64,000 bases of DNA from Echinarachnius parma (Eukaryota > Echinodermata > Echinoidea > Clypeasteroida > Echinarachniidae), in the NCBI GenBank assembly GCA_037951105.1, contig JBAMJV010007148.1:26627-90626 (forward strand), read 5' to 3'. A model generated the notes under the pieces. That model was not told where the DNA came from. It saw only the letters and a list, made by a program, of their open reading frames with translations, and did not search any database. Below, in pieces: positions 1 through 14,670 of this stretch. The position numbers were made by a program, and so were the translations under genes. The first letter of the stretch is position 1; every line of letters starts with the position of its first letter.

Positions 1-179
1 AACAACAAAATGGACGGGGAAAGCGAGTAAGATGTAGAGGACGTTGTCACATTATTTAATCCCATTTTTTAAAGCAACCATTAAAAACAAAACCTAATGT
101 TTGATTTCTGTCCGTTATTATATTTTAATGTACGCAATTTGATGTGTATGTTGGTGTGTAGACGCTTGGCATTTTAATA

Positions 180-498
180 TAGGTTTTCCCATTCATGTTA
201 ACACTTTTGTCTTTCAATTTCGTCCCGAGAAGCCGAGAATGTGCCAATGCCAACTTCAATTTCGTCTATTGTCGACCAATTTCACAAAAAGTCCATTCAA
301 TTTAGTCATTTGTCACACATTTTCGTCCAGTACAAATTCGTCAGTCACAGATGTGTTCAGCAACTGTGACCGACGAATTTGAATTGTAATCGACGAAAAT
401 GCGTGACGAACGACTACATTGAATGGACTTTTTTTTAAATTGGTCGACAATAGACGAAATTGAATGACAAAATGACGAAAATGAATGGGAAAACCTAT
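180..498. mobile_element. Foldback MITE, TATAGGTTTTCCC family, copy 1
   Basis: The ends are inverted copies: TATAGGTTTTCCCATTCAT at about 178 and its complement ending near 499. The arms, about 150 bp each, are built from degenerate repeats of a motif like TTCAATTTCGTC, so the whole element folds back on itself. Both ends are flanked by TA, which fits a TA target. Two longer relatives lie at 58237-58647 and 60992-61974. There is no coding capacity. Confidence 0.75.
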
Positions 499-719
499 AG
501 TAAATAATTCAACAAATTAATTCATTATGACATAGATTGGTAGATATTTTAGGAGAATATAAATGAGAAAAAAATCGGGTTTTATAAAAATTATAGATGT
601 TTGCATAATTTACTCTCAATTTCTCATTTATTTGTTCATAATTGCATTAACAGATTGCAAAGTCGGTCAGAAAACCTATACAAAATTAACCAGCTGTGTC
701 ATAGTCTGTGAGTGTCTAA

Positions 720-1345
720 GAGCGTGTTCACACCAAAACAATTTCATCCCGAAATCATAACTAAAGAATCATGATTTACGAACTAACGAACGTTCACACA
801 CACAAAAACAAGATCCCAAAACAGCTGAATTGCTGCACGAAACATCGTTTATCGGTTCGCAGTTTGCTACTGCACAGTGTGCTGTCTTTTTTCTGTCTTA
901 GCCAAGCCCAGTTATACGAGTGTCGTATAGCGAATCATGATTAGCGAATCGACCGGGCGTTCACACACAAAACGAGCGTGATTCTTTAGTCAGCTCTCGT
1001 ACGAAACGATGCTCGAACCCCCGTTTCGTTAATCATGATTCTTCATACGACGTTTCGTTAGTGAGCGTTCAGACACACAATTTTCGACAATTTCCGTCGT
1101 ATAGCTATATAATAGTCAAGAGCTGACTAAAGAATCAGCTCCTGACTAGCTAAACGATGACATTTTGTGTGTCACGCTCGTTTTGTGTGTGAACGCCCGG
1201 TCGATTCGCTAATCATGATTCGCTATACGACACTCGTATAACTGGGCGTGGCTTACCCCGTGTTCACACATACAAATTTCATCGTATAGCTAGTCAGGAG
1301 CTGACCAAAAAAAGACAGCACACTGCGCAGTAGCAAACTGCGCAC
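720..1345. mobile_element. Large foldback (palindromic) element
   Basis: Two arms are inverted copies. The left arm holds GCAGTTTGCTACTGCACAG (about 859) and TATACGAGTGTCGTATAGCG (about 912). The same words return in reverse complement at about 1219-1345. Sub-blocks such as GTTCACACACAAAACGAGC are also repeated in both orientations, so the palindrome is nested. No ORF of interest is present. The exact ends and target duplication are unclear. Confidence 0.7.
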
Positions 1346-1626
1346 TTGTACCGGCCATTCGCTATATTGGGAGTTTATGATTTCTACACCGAAATCTAGA
1401 CAAAGTTATCCTATCCTTATTATAACATCCAATTGTACTAAATATTTTTTCAAAACCAACCATAGTTTTAAAGATCCTATAATTTATACACACACGATTC
1501 CCATTAACCTCATTATTCCAATTCTGCTTAAACATGTATATCATCTAACCTCAAGTTCAAATCCAAAATATGTTTAATGTTTTTTAATCCACCTAGACTC
1601 AAAACCACCCGTAGCATGCAACTAAA

Positions 1627-1826
1627 GCCCGGCGCAGACAGAGCCGACTCGACCCGATGCGACTGGTTTTAATCAGGCTAGAGTTGAGCCCGGTCGGTTG
1701 GAGCAGATTTATCGTGTTGAATCGGCCCCAACTGGCATCTCGACTGGCAAAATGTGTGTCGCGAGGCATTGAAAACTGAGCCGATCGGAATGACAACCAG
1801 TTGAGTCGGCTCTGTCTGCGCCGGGC
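1627..1826. mobile_element. 200-bp MITE with perfect long TIR
   Basis: The element starts with GCCCGGCGCAGACAGAGCC and ends with its exact complement; the inverted match extends 24 bp. The interior is GC-richer than the AT-rich flanks. No convincing target-site duplication was found, so the superfamily is open. Open frames crossing it are accidental. Confidence 0.8.
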
Positions 1827-2171
1827 ATTACACAACAACTTACAAACAATGTAAGATAATTTTGACCTTTTCCCCTGAATAATTCTAGCCCAGTAACTAA
1901 CCATACGCTTCTTAAATCAGACCTGCCAAGTTCTCCATAAACCATACAATTAGCAGTCCCGAGTAACTTTAAATAAACTTTTAAGAAACTTTTTATGAAA
2001 TATTTCAATACAATCAAGTTTCTGAAAACCCCAAACCTCACAACAAGATTGGCACTACAAGCTGATCAAATAACTCACATTGAATATCTAACGGCAAACG
2101 TAATTTCCTAGCCTTACCAATCGAACAATAAGGCTCTCCTTGCTTGATTGACCTGTTTAGATATAGCTTTA

Positions 2172-2872
2172 TTAAAGTGACAGTCCCTATTTATAACACG
2201 TCTGAACAGTTTCCAGTTGACGGATGGGGATGAATGTAACACACACAAAAAAGAATCAGATCGAACAGCCCTGTAATTTGGATTCTACGAATGAAAAACG
2301 AATGCGTCCCTCCATCAAACTATATATCGGTCAATAAAGGAGTTTAGCTGATTTAGCATAATATTACAACAATATTGTACTTATTCTGCATGTATACGTA
2401 TTGTGAAGCCGACATTTGTAAAGGTATGTCATGGAAAAGGATCTAAAAAATGAAGAATATGTAATTACATGTAGTCAGTTTAAGCGAGGTTTGGTTATTT
2501 TGTTTAGTATCCGCTTATGCCGATGATATTTATGCGCGGGTCACGTAGGGGTCACGCATAGCGATGTAGTACTTCGTGGCATGGGCGTCGATACTTACGT
2601 AATACCTATTCATCTGGGGGGGATGAATGAATAGATCATCCCCCCCTGATTAATATGTATCAATGACAGATCGACGCCCATGCTTCGTGGAATCCGTGTG
2701 CGAACTTTCTCACCGGGTGAATACACGTATAATGCACAATTAATGTTGGACGACGGTTTTTCAAGCCCTATTTATTTTCAGGCATGCTATTAAATGACAT
2801 TTTCTTTCATATAAAACAATAACCTCGCAACTTTTGAAATTTGGCTTGCAAAAGAGGGGCTTGTCCCTTTAA
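2172..2872 (-). mobile_element. Non-autonomous DNA transposon, family A copy 1, with nested MITE
   Basis: This is the inverted relative of 7515-8154. Both share a terminal TTAAAGGGACAGATCCACTT-like repeat and an internal GTCATTTAATAGCATGCCTG block. The copy is longer because a second MITE (2580-2682) sits inside it. It has no ORF. Confidence 0.75.
2580..2682. mobile_element. hAT-type MITE nested in family A copy 1
   Basis: The TIRs are CATGGGCGTCGAT and its complement. It is flanked by a perfect 8-bp duplication CTTCGTGG (2572-2579 and 2683-2690). The uninterrupted site is visible in the related copy at 7515-8154, which proves insertion. The 8-bp duplication is typical of hAT elements. A second family member is at 40699-40818. 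Confidence 0.85.
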
Positions 2873-2884
2873 AAGAACCATTAC

Positions 2885-3480
2885 AATTAAAGTGGTAGTG
2901 CAGTTTTGGTAAGGCTGAGGTTTAGTAACCAAAACATGCAGAATATAAACATTATAAACTAATAGTTATAACTCCACCACGCTCAAAAGGTATAGACATT
3001 ACAAATGACTAAGTAACATGCCTGTTATCATTCAAAAGGAGCAATTAAAACACAAGAGGGCGCTCTATATAAAATAATTGGTTTCAACCATTTTTCCTAC
3101 AAAATTATGCATGTGATGTTTTGTTAAAATAATGATTAAATTAATAGAGACATAAACAACTATTCATAAACCTCTTTTGAAATTTTTTGAAAAAGTGCAA
3201 GCATTTTTAAAATTTGTTTGTAAAAAACATTTAATAAATCCATCTGGGGCCCAGATTTATTCCGATCGGATACATTGATATTTCAGCCGTTTCTGAACCG
3301 ATTTTGATCAAATAAAGTTTATTCCGCCATTACAATGATAATATGCTCTTTCAAATTGTACACAAAGGAAGGAATTTTGCGCACTTTTTCCCGAGAAAAA
3401 AATCATAATCTTTGCCTTTAAAAAAAATGTTATAACATGGACGGTCAATTTCCAAAGTTCACAATACTGATGCACTGCAG
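2885..3480. repeat. Interspersed repeat related to 11880-11975
   Basis: The words CCGATTTTGATCAAA, AAGTTTATTC and TCTTTCAAAT occur in the same order at about 3298-3355 and at 11892-11955. AGTGCAGTTTTGGTAA near 2899 mirrors TTACCAAAACTGAAC near 11960. It is probably a non-autonomous element whose ends are not resolved. Confidence 0.45.
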
Positions 3481-3719
3481 ATAAAGCATGCTTGCAACTC
3501 TACAGCTGACTCAGCCCTGACAATCGTATCATCAGCATACTTGGTAGGTACTTGGTAGTTTAATCCTCCAAAATACTCCATAGGAGTTTTAACTGGAGGT
3601 GGGTCCGAGAGAGTGGTTAGCCCCTAAGGACAGAATTAAAGGGTCCTTATATAGCAAGCGCATTCTGGAATGTATATATGAAGTGAGGGCTGGTTTACTG
3701 TAGATTGAAGTAGCTTATT

Positions 3720-4290
3720 CCATTCAGTGGTTGTACGGACGAAAATTAATTTGCGAATGCCTCGGAGTTTGTGTGTTGATGTTGGTACTGTAAAGAATGG
3801 CCCCTTCCGTTTCTGGCTATTTTTGGTTGTATAAAGTCCTCATGTTTGATGTTTAGGTTTCCGTTCAGCATTTTTTGAAAGCAGGTCAGGCGATGACATT
3901 TCCTTCAGTCTTGAAGCGCAGTCCACTTTAGCTATTTAATAATGACAGTGATGCTTGTATTTTCCCCGTATATCTGTTGGACACAAATCTTGCTGCCCTT
4001 TTTTGCACTCTTTCTATGCATTTATGCTCTTCTTTGTGTATGGGTCCCATGAAGCAGAAGCATATTCTAGATGAGGTCTCACTAATGTCATGTATAGTTT
4101 TTCCTTGACATGCGGTGTACAGTACGTGGTGGCAATTTCTTCTGATGAAGTTCAACACCCTCGTTGCCTTGGAGGTTGCATGTACGGTCTGTGTGTTCCA
4201 TCGGAGATCATGTTGAATCTGGACTCCAGGTACTGGCTGTCCATTCTTCTCCTCAAGGTCAACTCCCATCTTCCTGCCTCCGTACGAGTA
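3720..4290 (-). mobile_element. LINE reverse-transcriptase C-terminal remnant (CR1/L2-like)
   Basis: On the minus strand 4269-3928 reads through VPGVQIQHDLRWNTQ, KATRVLNFIRRN and ERVQKRAARFV. These are hallmarks of the region after the catalytic core in CR1/L2-type LINE reverse transcriptases. Further downstream on the minus strand the frame is broken. A KYADDTIV-like string near 3545-3515 resembles the RT active-site YADD motif, but it lies after the C-terminal block and not before it, so this stretch is rearranged or made of two fragments. It is an inactive relic. Confidence 0.7.
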
Positions 4291-4339
4291 ATCAATCTTA
4301 CAATCTTTAAAAGACCTCTACATCATCATCACTGAGGTC

Positions 4340-5567
4340 TTCCCTAATCTCAGAAGAACACATATTCACACCCTTATTAAAATACTTCTTATAAAATATT
4401 CGAAGTCATTTATGCGAACATAAGAGGAGACAGGTTTTCTCCTTGCCGAACACCTATACATGAAAATAAATCTGACAAGTTATGTCACATGACTTAGCAC
4501 TTTCATACATGTTATACACTACACGTATAACATTGCCATTAATTATCCACTATGCGATTAACTTTGACCATATAATGGCCCTATCAACACAATTTAAAAG
4601 CCTTCTTATAATCTATAAAGCACTACGCTATAAAGCACAACGCAATTTTGTCCGAAATTGACCTCCCCTCCCCCCCTGTACGCACTTTTTGCACTTTTGT
4701 TTGCATGTGGTTGAATGCAGCGTACGCATCAGCGTGAATCCCCTCCCCCCCCCCCCCCCCCCCTCTTGTGTGTACTCTGTAGATGGCCCCCAGTGCCCCT
4801 TATACGTACCACGTACGTAGAGATCGATAATGTGCGATTTATTGTGAATGTTCTTGTTGTGTGGAAGCATTGTTTCTATTGGAGATCAACGACGCTCAGC
4901 GAATCAAGCAATATCACTAGTTCATTGCCGAATTTGAAGGGTTCTACACGTTAAATGTGAGGGTTAAACTCACAAATTCAAGTTGAACAATGCCAGGTGA
5001 ATACCTCATCTTTGTTTTTTGTTTTCCAATCGACTCAATTTCGGTTGCCATGTGGCAAAGTTGAGGGTTTTAATATTCTATATCTAGTGATCCCAGGCCC
5101 AGTCCACGTGTGATGTTTTGTGTGGTGATTGTACATAATTTTGTGGAAATGTGGGGGGGGGGGGGGGGGGGGGTGGGGGGGGGGTGGGAAAGGAAATGGA
5201 AAAAAAGGATATTTCATAGCTATGTTCGCGGAGATGAGGAAAAGGGTAACTGAAAATTTCATTAAAAATTCGCGAAATGTGAAAAATAGGGTACCGGTAC
5301 CTTTTCTTTTTGTCACTGAATGTCTGAAGCGCGAAGCAATACAATTTAGCGTTTTCATGGCCTCTTTTTAACTTTTAATTTGTTTAAGTTTTAGTTTTAA
5401 TTGTTATATTTTACTGTCGGCCCCTTGACTTTCAGGGGTGTGATCTACGGCTGTCCCTGCCAATAGTACTGTTTGTTCATATTACTATGAATTATGATAT
5501 AACTATATAAATATAATCAGTAACTAGTGTAACGACTTGCATTCAAAAAGCTTGAACTTGATTGAAG
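4340..5567. other. Intergenic, with poly-C and poly-G tracts
   Basis: No gene was recognised. There is a poly-C run at about 4745-4762 and a G-rich run at about 5153-5187. The proline- and glycine-rich frames across these runs are artefacts of the homopolymers. Confidence 0.6.
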
Positions 5568-5575
5568 TAAAGCCT

Positions 5576-5716
5576 GGCATTCTCTTCGTAGACGTGCCCA
5601 CGACTTGCCATGCATGACTTAAACTAAAAGAGTCGATGCGCTATACAAATTGCATAGAGCATGTGTTATTTCAGTTATGCAAACCAAGTCATGGGCACGT
5701 CTGCGAAGAGAATGCC
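5576..5716. mobile_element. hAT-type MITE, 141 bp
   Basis: The TIRs begin GGCATTCTCTTCG and continue imperfectly for about 33 bp. A perfect 8-bp direct repeat TAAAGCCT flanks it (5568-5575 and 5717-5724). There is no ORF. Confidence 0.8.
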
Positions 5717-5724
5717 TAAAGCCT

Positions 5725-6677
5725 AAACTAAGCCTTGCCCTTGGTGTGACAAGGACAGGTCAAAAGTCCCCTTTACTAACAAACTTTGTTGATTTTTTTT
5801 AAAGCTCTAAAGTAACTGCTCCTATTTTTCATTCGGCACTCCTAATTTTAACAACTAACGAAGTATACACAAATATGGGCAACCTTTCATGGAAGTGCGC
5901 TCTCTACGTGCTCCGCAATGACTGGGGGGCTTCTCTATAAGTTTTGGCATCCGCGCGCCCTTTTCTCCCATCCCGAGGCAGATTATGCACACCATTCACC
6001 CCTGAAAGTCGGCCTACTTCCTTATTGCGTGCAGTACGCGCGCGCTGTAACTGGGGGGCGGCATTTATAAAAATCACCGAAACCAAATACGTGTATAACT
6101 TACCCAAAATGGTGGATTTGTCCTACGACGCTACGATCAACGTAATAATTTTTCTGAAAAAACAATAAAGCGATCACGAACGGAAGAGGATCGCCGGTCA
6201 GGTCACTCCAAGAGTTCAATTCAGTGCTGCGCGCTCACCAGTTTGATGTTTGTACAACTAGTATCGCTCGCTCACATGCGCGGAGCAATGCCTGCGGGCT
6301 CCTCGCAAGCGTCGCCTGTTCGCCAGGTGTATTTCCCGCAAAATTTTGCTCTTTTTTTTGCGACAATGCAATGCAATGTATTTTGGAGGTAGAAAACTGT
6401 CAACTAGAAGTCCAAAAATTTGACATTAGGTAAGTTCAAACCCATATATATTATCATTTGTTAATTTTGTATCATCCTACCAGTGATATTCAAGGTTTTT
6501 GAATGCGAGTCTGGTTAGGTTAACCATGGACCCTACTCCGGTTAACTATGATACAGAATCGCATCGAAACACTGACACAGAAATTCACTGGCATTTATTT
6601 ATCATAAATGATTGTTGCGTTATTTTTTCATGAATATGTAACTTGGGTCAATTAAGAATTATTGTTTTCTGTTTCAG
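5725..6677. other. 5' flank / possible first exon region of the MORN2-like gene
   Basis: A good donor (ATTAG/GTAAGT at about 6428-6435) ends an open stretch starting near 6224. Joining it to the best acceptor at 6677 gives a stop, so it is either untranslated leader or joined differently (for example to the weaker AG at about 6693). No TATA box was recognised. Confidence 0.35.
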
Positions 6678-9286
<2,609 letters not shown>

Positions 9287-9385
9287 AGAGTCTAAACATT
9301 TTACTACCATTACAACTAGGTACTTTACCAATCTCCCTTTAGATTTAAAAGTCGGTAGTGAATTGAAAAGATCTGCATGGTATAA

Positions 9386-9461
9386 GGGGCATTACACTAC
9401 AAGGCAGCGCCTGGACTCAAATTCAAACTCTCCATGTAAAGAGTCTAAACATTTTACTACT
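9386..9461 (+). pseudogene. Decayed copy 2 of MORN2 terminal exon
   Basis: The exon 3' half and the first UTR bases are nearly identical to 9232-9306, including CAAGGCAGCGCCTGGACTC and the ATGTAA end. The 5' half of the exon is missing, so it cannot be spliced in as the original is. Confidence 0.85.
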
Positions 9462-9490
9462 CTTACAAATAGTTTACCAAGATCTGAACT

Positions 9491-9845
9491 TTTTCTCAAT
9501 ATGGAGGGAAGCCTTTGAAGTATTTGATATCAAATTGTAGAAAGAACTTTGAAGAGTAATTTTTGTGGAGCTCTACTTTACCAAAATAGAAATCTTTAAA
9601 ATCTCCGTTTTTTCTCAATATGGAGGGAAGCCTTTGAAGTATTTTAAATCAGATTGTAGAAAGAACTTTGAAGAGTAATTTTTGTGGAGCTCTACTTTAC
9701 CAAAATAGAAATCTTTAAAATCTCCCTTTTTTCTCAATATGGAGGGAAGCCTTTGAAGTATTTTAAATCAGATTGTAGAAAGAACTTTGAAGAGTAATTT
9801 TTGTGGAGCTCTTCTTAACCAAAATAGAAATCTTTAAAATCTCCC
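9491..9845 (+). repeat. About 119-bp tandem repeat, 3 copies
   Basis: The unit starts TTTTCTCAATATGGAGGGAA and repeats at about 9491, 9610 and 9729 with few differences. It lies inside the MORN2 3' array and probably amplified after the exon copies formed. Confidence 0.85.
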
Positions 9846-9849
9846 TTTA

Positions 9850-9932
9850 GATTTGTCGGTAGTGAATTGAAAAGATCTGCATGGCACAAGGGCATTCCAA
9901 TACAAGGCAGCAAACTCTCTATGTAAATTGAT
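9850..9932 (+). pseudogene. Decayed copy 3 of MORN2 terminal exon
   Basis: It shares GTCGGTAGTGAATTGAAAAG with 9351-9372, then TACAAGGCAGCAAACTCTCT ending ATGTAA. An internal deletion has removed part of the coding block. Confidence 0.7.
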
Positions 9933-9956
9933 ATTGGATGTTTTAGATAACTATGC

Positions 9957-10171
9957 ACAGATTCAGATCTGTATAAAATAACAGATTTTTTTTTTGAAAA
10001 ATGTCTAGGCCAAAATAGAAAAACAAACCTAACTAGATTAAGATGAATAGACAACTAAGGTAAAAGATTCAGGTCTGTATAAAAGAACTGATTTTTTAAA
10101 GAAAAATGTCTAGACCAAAATAGAAAAAAAAAATCCGACTAGATTAAGATGTATAGACAACTAAGGTAAAA
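9957..10171 (+). repeat. About 106-bp tandem duplication
   Basis: Two units share CTGTATAAAA, AAAATGTCTAG and ACAACTAAGGTAAAA. A third unit begins near 10272 and is cut by the hAT-like element at 10314. Confidence 0.75.
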
Positions 10172-10175
10172 GGAA

Positions 10176-10236
10176 TCTGGTTAGGGGCCTACCACTAAAG
10201 GCAGCACCTCGACTCAAATTCAAACTCCCCATGTAA
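10176..10236 (+). pseudogene. Decayed copy 4 of MORN2 terminal exon
   Basis: AATCTGGTTAGGGGCC, then GGCAGCACCTCGACTCAAAT and a final ATGTAA, align with the intact exon from GATCTGGTCAGG onward. The 5' third is absent. Confidence 0.75.
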
Positions 10237-10313
10237 ATTGATATGGATGTTTTAGATCACCACTATCATGCACGGATTCAAATCTGTATAAAAGATACAG
10301 ATGCAGTGGCGTA

Positions 10314-10425
10314 GCGACAGGGGAGGGCATGGGGGTGCATGCCCCCCACCCCCAATAAAAAAAAAATTTAAACAATAGGAAACATAGGGGGAAATTTTTT
10401 GACAAAGCAAATAAATACATATATG
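10314..10425 (+). mobile_element. Truncated CAGTGGCGTAGC MITE
   Basis: It begins CAGTGGCGTAGCGACAGGGG and continues with ACAATAGGAAACATAGGGGG, as in the complete copy at 44196-44386. The right TIR is missing. Confidence 0.7.
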
Positions 10426-10739
10426 CACTCATGTATATTGTAGAAAGAACTGAACGGCAGTGTTCACCTCGCCTCTCTGTAATATTCATCTTGAAATTTA
10501 CTTTTATTTTCTACTTTGATTTATTACTTATAGAGCCAATTTATAACTATAACTCTTCCATTTGACATTTGTACACTATTTAGTCATATTCTAGGCTGTA
10601 CAGCTGCATGTTTATTTGCAAATTTGCAAACCTCCACCATGCAGTACTCAAGCATATATTTAACCTATTGAGGGCTGGTCCGGAGAATGATTGGATTAGG
10701 GTCTATTGAGAATGCATGTTTTACCAAGATTACATTATA

Positions 10740-10925
10740 CAGTTGTTAACTGATGGTGGAGGGAATAGCACGGAATGTTCCACTCCGAGGGATTTTAAAT
10801 GCTATTGAGGGAAGATTATAAGTCCCGAGACGTAATCGAGGGACTTATTTTCTTCACGAAATAGCATTTAAAATCCCGAGAGAACATTCCATGATGTTCC
10901 CGACAACAAAGTTAACAACTGTTTG
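10740..10925. repeat. Foldback element
   Basis: AGTTGTTAAC, GGAATGTTC and GGGATTTTAAATGCTATT on the left return as complements on the right around a centre near 10830. No coding potential is seen. Confidence 0.7.
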
Positions 10926-10929
10926 ATCA

Positions 10930-12310
10930 TCTGACTAAATCCGAGGGCTAAAATATAGTTACACATTCATGCATATGCATTGAAACTGAAATCAGTCAAA
11001 AACAACATACCTTTGGTTCTCATTGTACGTCATAATACAATCTCTTTTGCAGCACGCGTCATGCGGTAAACAGTGCATCTGCCATGTGACAGTTAAAACT
11101 GACATGGCAATCACGTGACTGTGTTTAGCCAATCAATGACGCATATTTTACTAAGTCACATGATAATTTCTTGTGACCCATTGCCTATTGGATTCTGGTG
11201 GGTCCTAGCTATCCTATGGGGATAGCAAAATTTAGTAGGGAACCGGTTTAGTGTACACTTTTGATATAAAAACCCTTAACACAGATACTGTAAATTTAGT
11301 CCATTACTATAAATGTTTCTCTTTCTCAAACAATGTCAGCACCTAAAATCCTAAAATGCACCTAACAAACATGCTTTTGCAAATTTATGAAGTAATATAA
11401 CTTGTACAGTACTTAGTATAGCTTGTGAAATTTGTAAATAATGTTTTGTGTATATTTCTATTGTACAAAAATAAAGTGTATTTATCATTTTACTGAAAAT
11501 GTGAATATCTACATGCAATTGGTTATTGGGTCTTTCTTGATTTTGTACTTTTTGTACAAATATATTATGTGAATTAGCGTTCATACTTGCAATGAATTTG
11601 TTCTTCTTCTTCATTATTTTAACCAGTTGTTTTTTTACAATGGACAGGGAAAATTATATTATATACCAGAGGAGACTCTCCACATAAGGTAATGTGTGCA
11701 CCAGTGGTTTTGAAATTTGTTATACTTATACATCATTTAGTTTTTGGGACCACACCAATATCTCTGTCCTGCATAACAGAACAAAGTTGTCTATTCTTAA
11801 AGCAAAATAACAGTATTGGGAAAGTTACCGAAAACATCGTTATTGGTCAAACTAAGGGCTTGTGTGGTAAAATGTGTAGGATGTTTTTCAACCGATTTTG
11901 ATCAAACAAAGTGTATTCTGTCATAAAAATTGTGTGCTAGTTCTTTCAAATTTTACCAAAACTGAACTATCCCTTTAAACCACTCTTTCACCACAAAAAT
12001 AATTGGTACATAAACACACGCAAACAATAAATAAATCTGGAACGGACAAGCATCATGGATGAAAATATCTTTTATTACTATTTGTCTACATTGACAGTGA
12101 AATGCTAAAATATCATGGCTCCCTATTACTGGAATAGGGCATTACAAAATAGATCTGTTTATCTTGAATTACAAAAATACACAATTTACCAGTTATACGA
12201 TATAGGACCTTCATTACCGTTTCCCCAACGGTAAAAATAGAACTTTATTTTCACACACTTTAGAACAAACAGGGGTTTACATTATTGATACATAACATTT
12301 TAAATAATGA
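10930..12310. other. AT-rich intergenic DNA
   Basis: No gene was recognised. 11880-11975 belongs to the repeat also seen at 2885-3480. Short open frames lack any domain or splice context. Confidence 0.5.
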
Positions 12311-12312
12311 TA

Positions 12313-12779
12313 TGTGATTGGCTATAGCAAAACCCTGCACTTGTCAGTAATTCATGTTTTAATTCAAACATAATAGAGAAACTGACCAGAAATATATAAT
12401 ATGAATGAAAAAGAGCAAAGAAAATGGGATTCCAATAGGATTCGAACCCGAGACCTCCGAATTGCTAGACCGGTGTTCTTACTGACTGAGCTATTTCATT
12501 GCTCGTGTGGTCAGAAGCTAAATATAAACCTGTAATTCATGTTTTGACGAAATGGGCAATTTAAGTTCACATAATGTGTGTAAACGACTTATGATATTTG
12601 AACAGGTAAATGGCGCCATACAAATGCTGTGGATCATCATCATCAATCATATCTTCGCCAATTATTGACCAATTTGTTAGAACAAAGCATCAAATGAAAG
12701 CTTGTGATTAGACCTTTCTAATGGTATGAAAATCTAAATTTTTATTTTTACCAACAAGTGCAGGGTTTTGCTATATCCA
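12313..12779. mobile_element. MITE, AGCAAAACCCTGCACTTGTC family, copy 1
   Basis: The left end GGCTATAGCAAAACCCTGCA and right end GCAGGGTTTTGCTATATCC are inverted. The same ends plus the block CAATTATTGACCAATTTGTT occur at 39207-40263. A tRNA-like sequence is embedded. Confidence 0.75.
12427..12505 (-). tRNA. tRNA-like (Ala-AGC-like) pseudogene or SINE head
   Basis: The minus strand shows an A box TAGCTCAGTCAGTAAGAAC, an anticodon-loop candidate CTAGCAA (anticodon AGC) and a B box GGGTTCGAATCC. The acceptor and T stems pair poorly, so this is a tRNA-derived relic rather than a working tRNA gene. Confidence 0.6.
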
Positions 12780-14670
12780 GTCACATATCACCAAACCACC
12801 ACCATGTATTTCTACAATTAAACATTCTTTCTTTCCTGTTGGGCTTGTACAAATTAAGATTATGGGGATTTCAGAATATTGAAGGGAACACATGTTAATT
12901 GGACTTGTTTTTTTACTCATCAAATAATTGTTATTTCTTTCTAATTATTGAAATGCTCTCAAGTAAGACTGGGTTTGCAGACAGCAATATCAATTTGATG
13001 GCCTGAGAACATTACCCATTTCAAAATCCTTGTCAAGTAAATGTGTATGACTTTTATATGAATTCAAATATTATTTGGCATAAGATTAAAAGTGTAACTG
13101 ATCATTTTACTAATGACTCAATGATACTGGAAGGATATGGCCTCGCATTTATTATTAGACTGACAACAAAATTATATTACGTGGTATAACTAGGAAATAT
13201 AAGTGCTGAAGTTTACAATGCCTGTAATGTCTTCTTGCTACAAAAAATACATACTTTTACAAGTTGACAAATCATATGAATGGCACACATACACATTTCC
13301 ATTGCAAAATTGTAGAGCTTAAATAAATTTTAAAAGGCTGGATTCTACTCATTATATTTTACATTTGAATAAAATAGTTATTCCTTTTCCAATTCTCCAT
13401 TATTACAAATAAAATACAAGTATATCATATTTACTTAAAGGTAGTATCATACCGATATGTGAAAAACTCCCTAAATTTTGTACAAAAACAAAAACATGAC
13501 CAGCTCAACTACATGTAATGAACTATTTACAAGTAAAAATATTAAAACAAAAACATGTGTGCCTAGCCCTCATTTAAGAATCTAATTTTATATTGGTATT
13601 TAAATAAAATGATATACATTTACACCTGAAATGACCAGACAGTCCCTCTCCAACATGAAGTTGTCAAATATATATTAAATCTAAAATATATTACAGTAAA
13701 TGTGCAATTTCCCTCTCTAGAATATATTAAGATAACTTTCTATATAATGGCAAGCTACCTGTACGCTTAAACTAATGCTGAATTAACTATAATGCATTTT
13801 ACAGGCTTGTATAATTGTTTACTACAATGGCTGCAGTTGATATATCCTTAACAAAAGCATACAAGTGATCACCAAATATGATAGTACAATTGTAGATAGC
13901 TGTACATTCAATTATATAACTATTAAATTAAAGATTAACATATAATGTGACTAATACACAGTCATGACATGTTGCTAAAGTTTGGACATTAGCAATGAGC
14001 AAAATCCTGCCATGTTTTCTGAAAATAAAGGGTCCTCCATTTTCACAGGAAAAACGTTACAGTAACAAAATGATCACTCAAATATATGCATCATTCATAA
14101 AGTTGCAATGGCAATTATTTAGCGTCTATGCTAATCTTAATACCACAACTTTTCGCCAAACAATTCAACCGATATCAATGAGCTACACACATATTACCCA
14201 CTGTACAGCAAAGAGCAATTAGAATTAGAATCACAACATCAAAATCCTTTGTTGACACATTAATGTAATGTATAATGTTATGTAATGCCAAAGCCTCTGT
14301 GACCTTGCTAAAATTCATGCATATCAAAAACATCACAAAAGCGATTAAGAAATACATGTTTTTGTGTTTTTTTTCTCATTTTTTTCAATTAAAACTAAGT
14401 GATATCAAACAAAATCCCACAAAACTAGTCAAGTCATTGTATTTTTATGCTTTTTGCTCATTTTTTTCTCAATTATACAACAAATCTGATAACGGACTTT
14501 GTTCCTACCACCTTCATTTGATACAAGACTTTTCTTCAATCATCCAAATTCAACTTGTATAATACAAAGCAAAATTTGTCTATTTCAATTATCCTCTAAC
14601 TAGATGAACTGCAATGAACATTCATTTTCAAATTTACTTGTAGCATAACATGTCATCATCAAACCACACT
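12780..14670. other. AT-rich DNA with no recognised feature
   Basis: Both strands lack long open frames, splice-linked exons or clear repeats. Short frames are the expected background for this composition. Confidence 0.5.

Noticed and set aside
5129-5371. Glycine- or proline-rich open frames at 5035-5371, 44043-44361, 60702-61011 and 63009-63429
   Set aside because: All are created by poly-G/C tracts.
12427-12505. Functional tRNA-Ala gene
   Set aside because: The acceptor and T stems pair poorly and the sequence lies inside a repeat.
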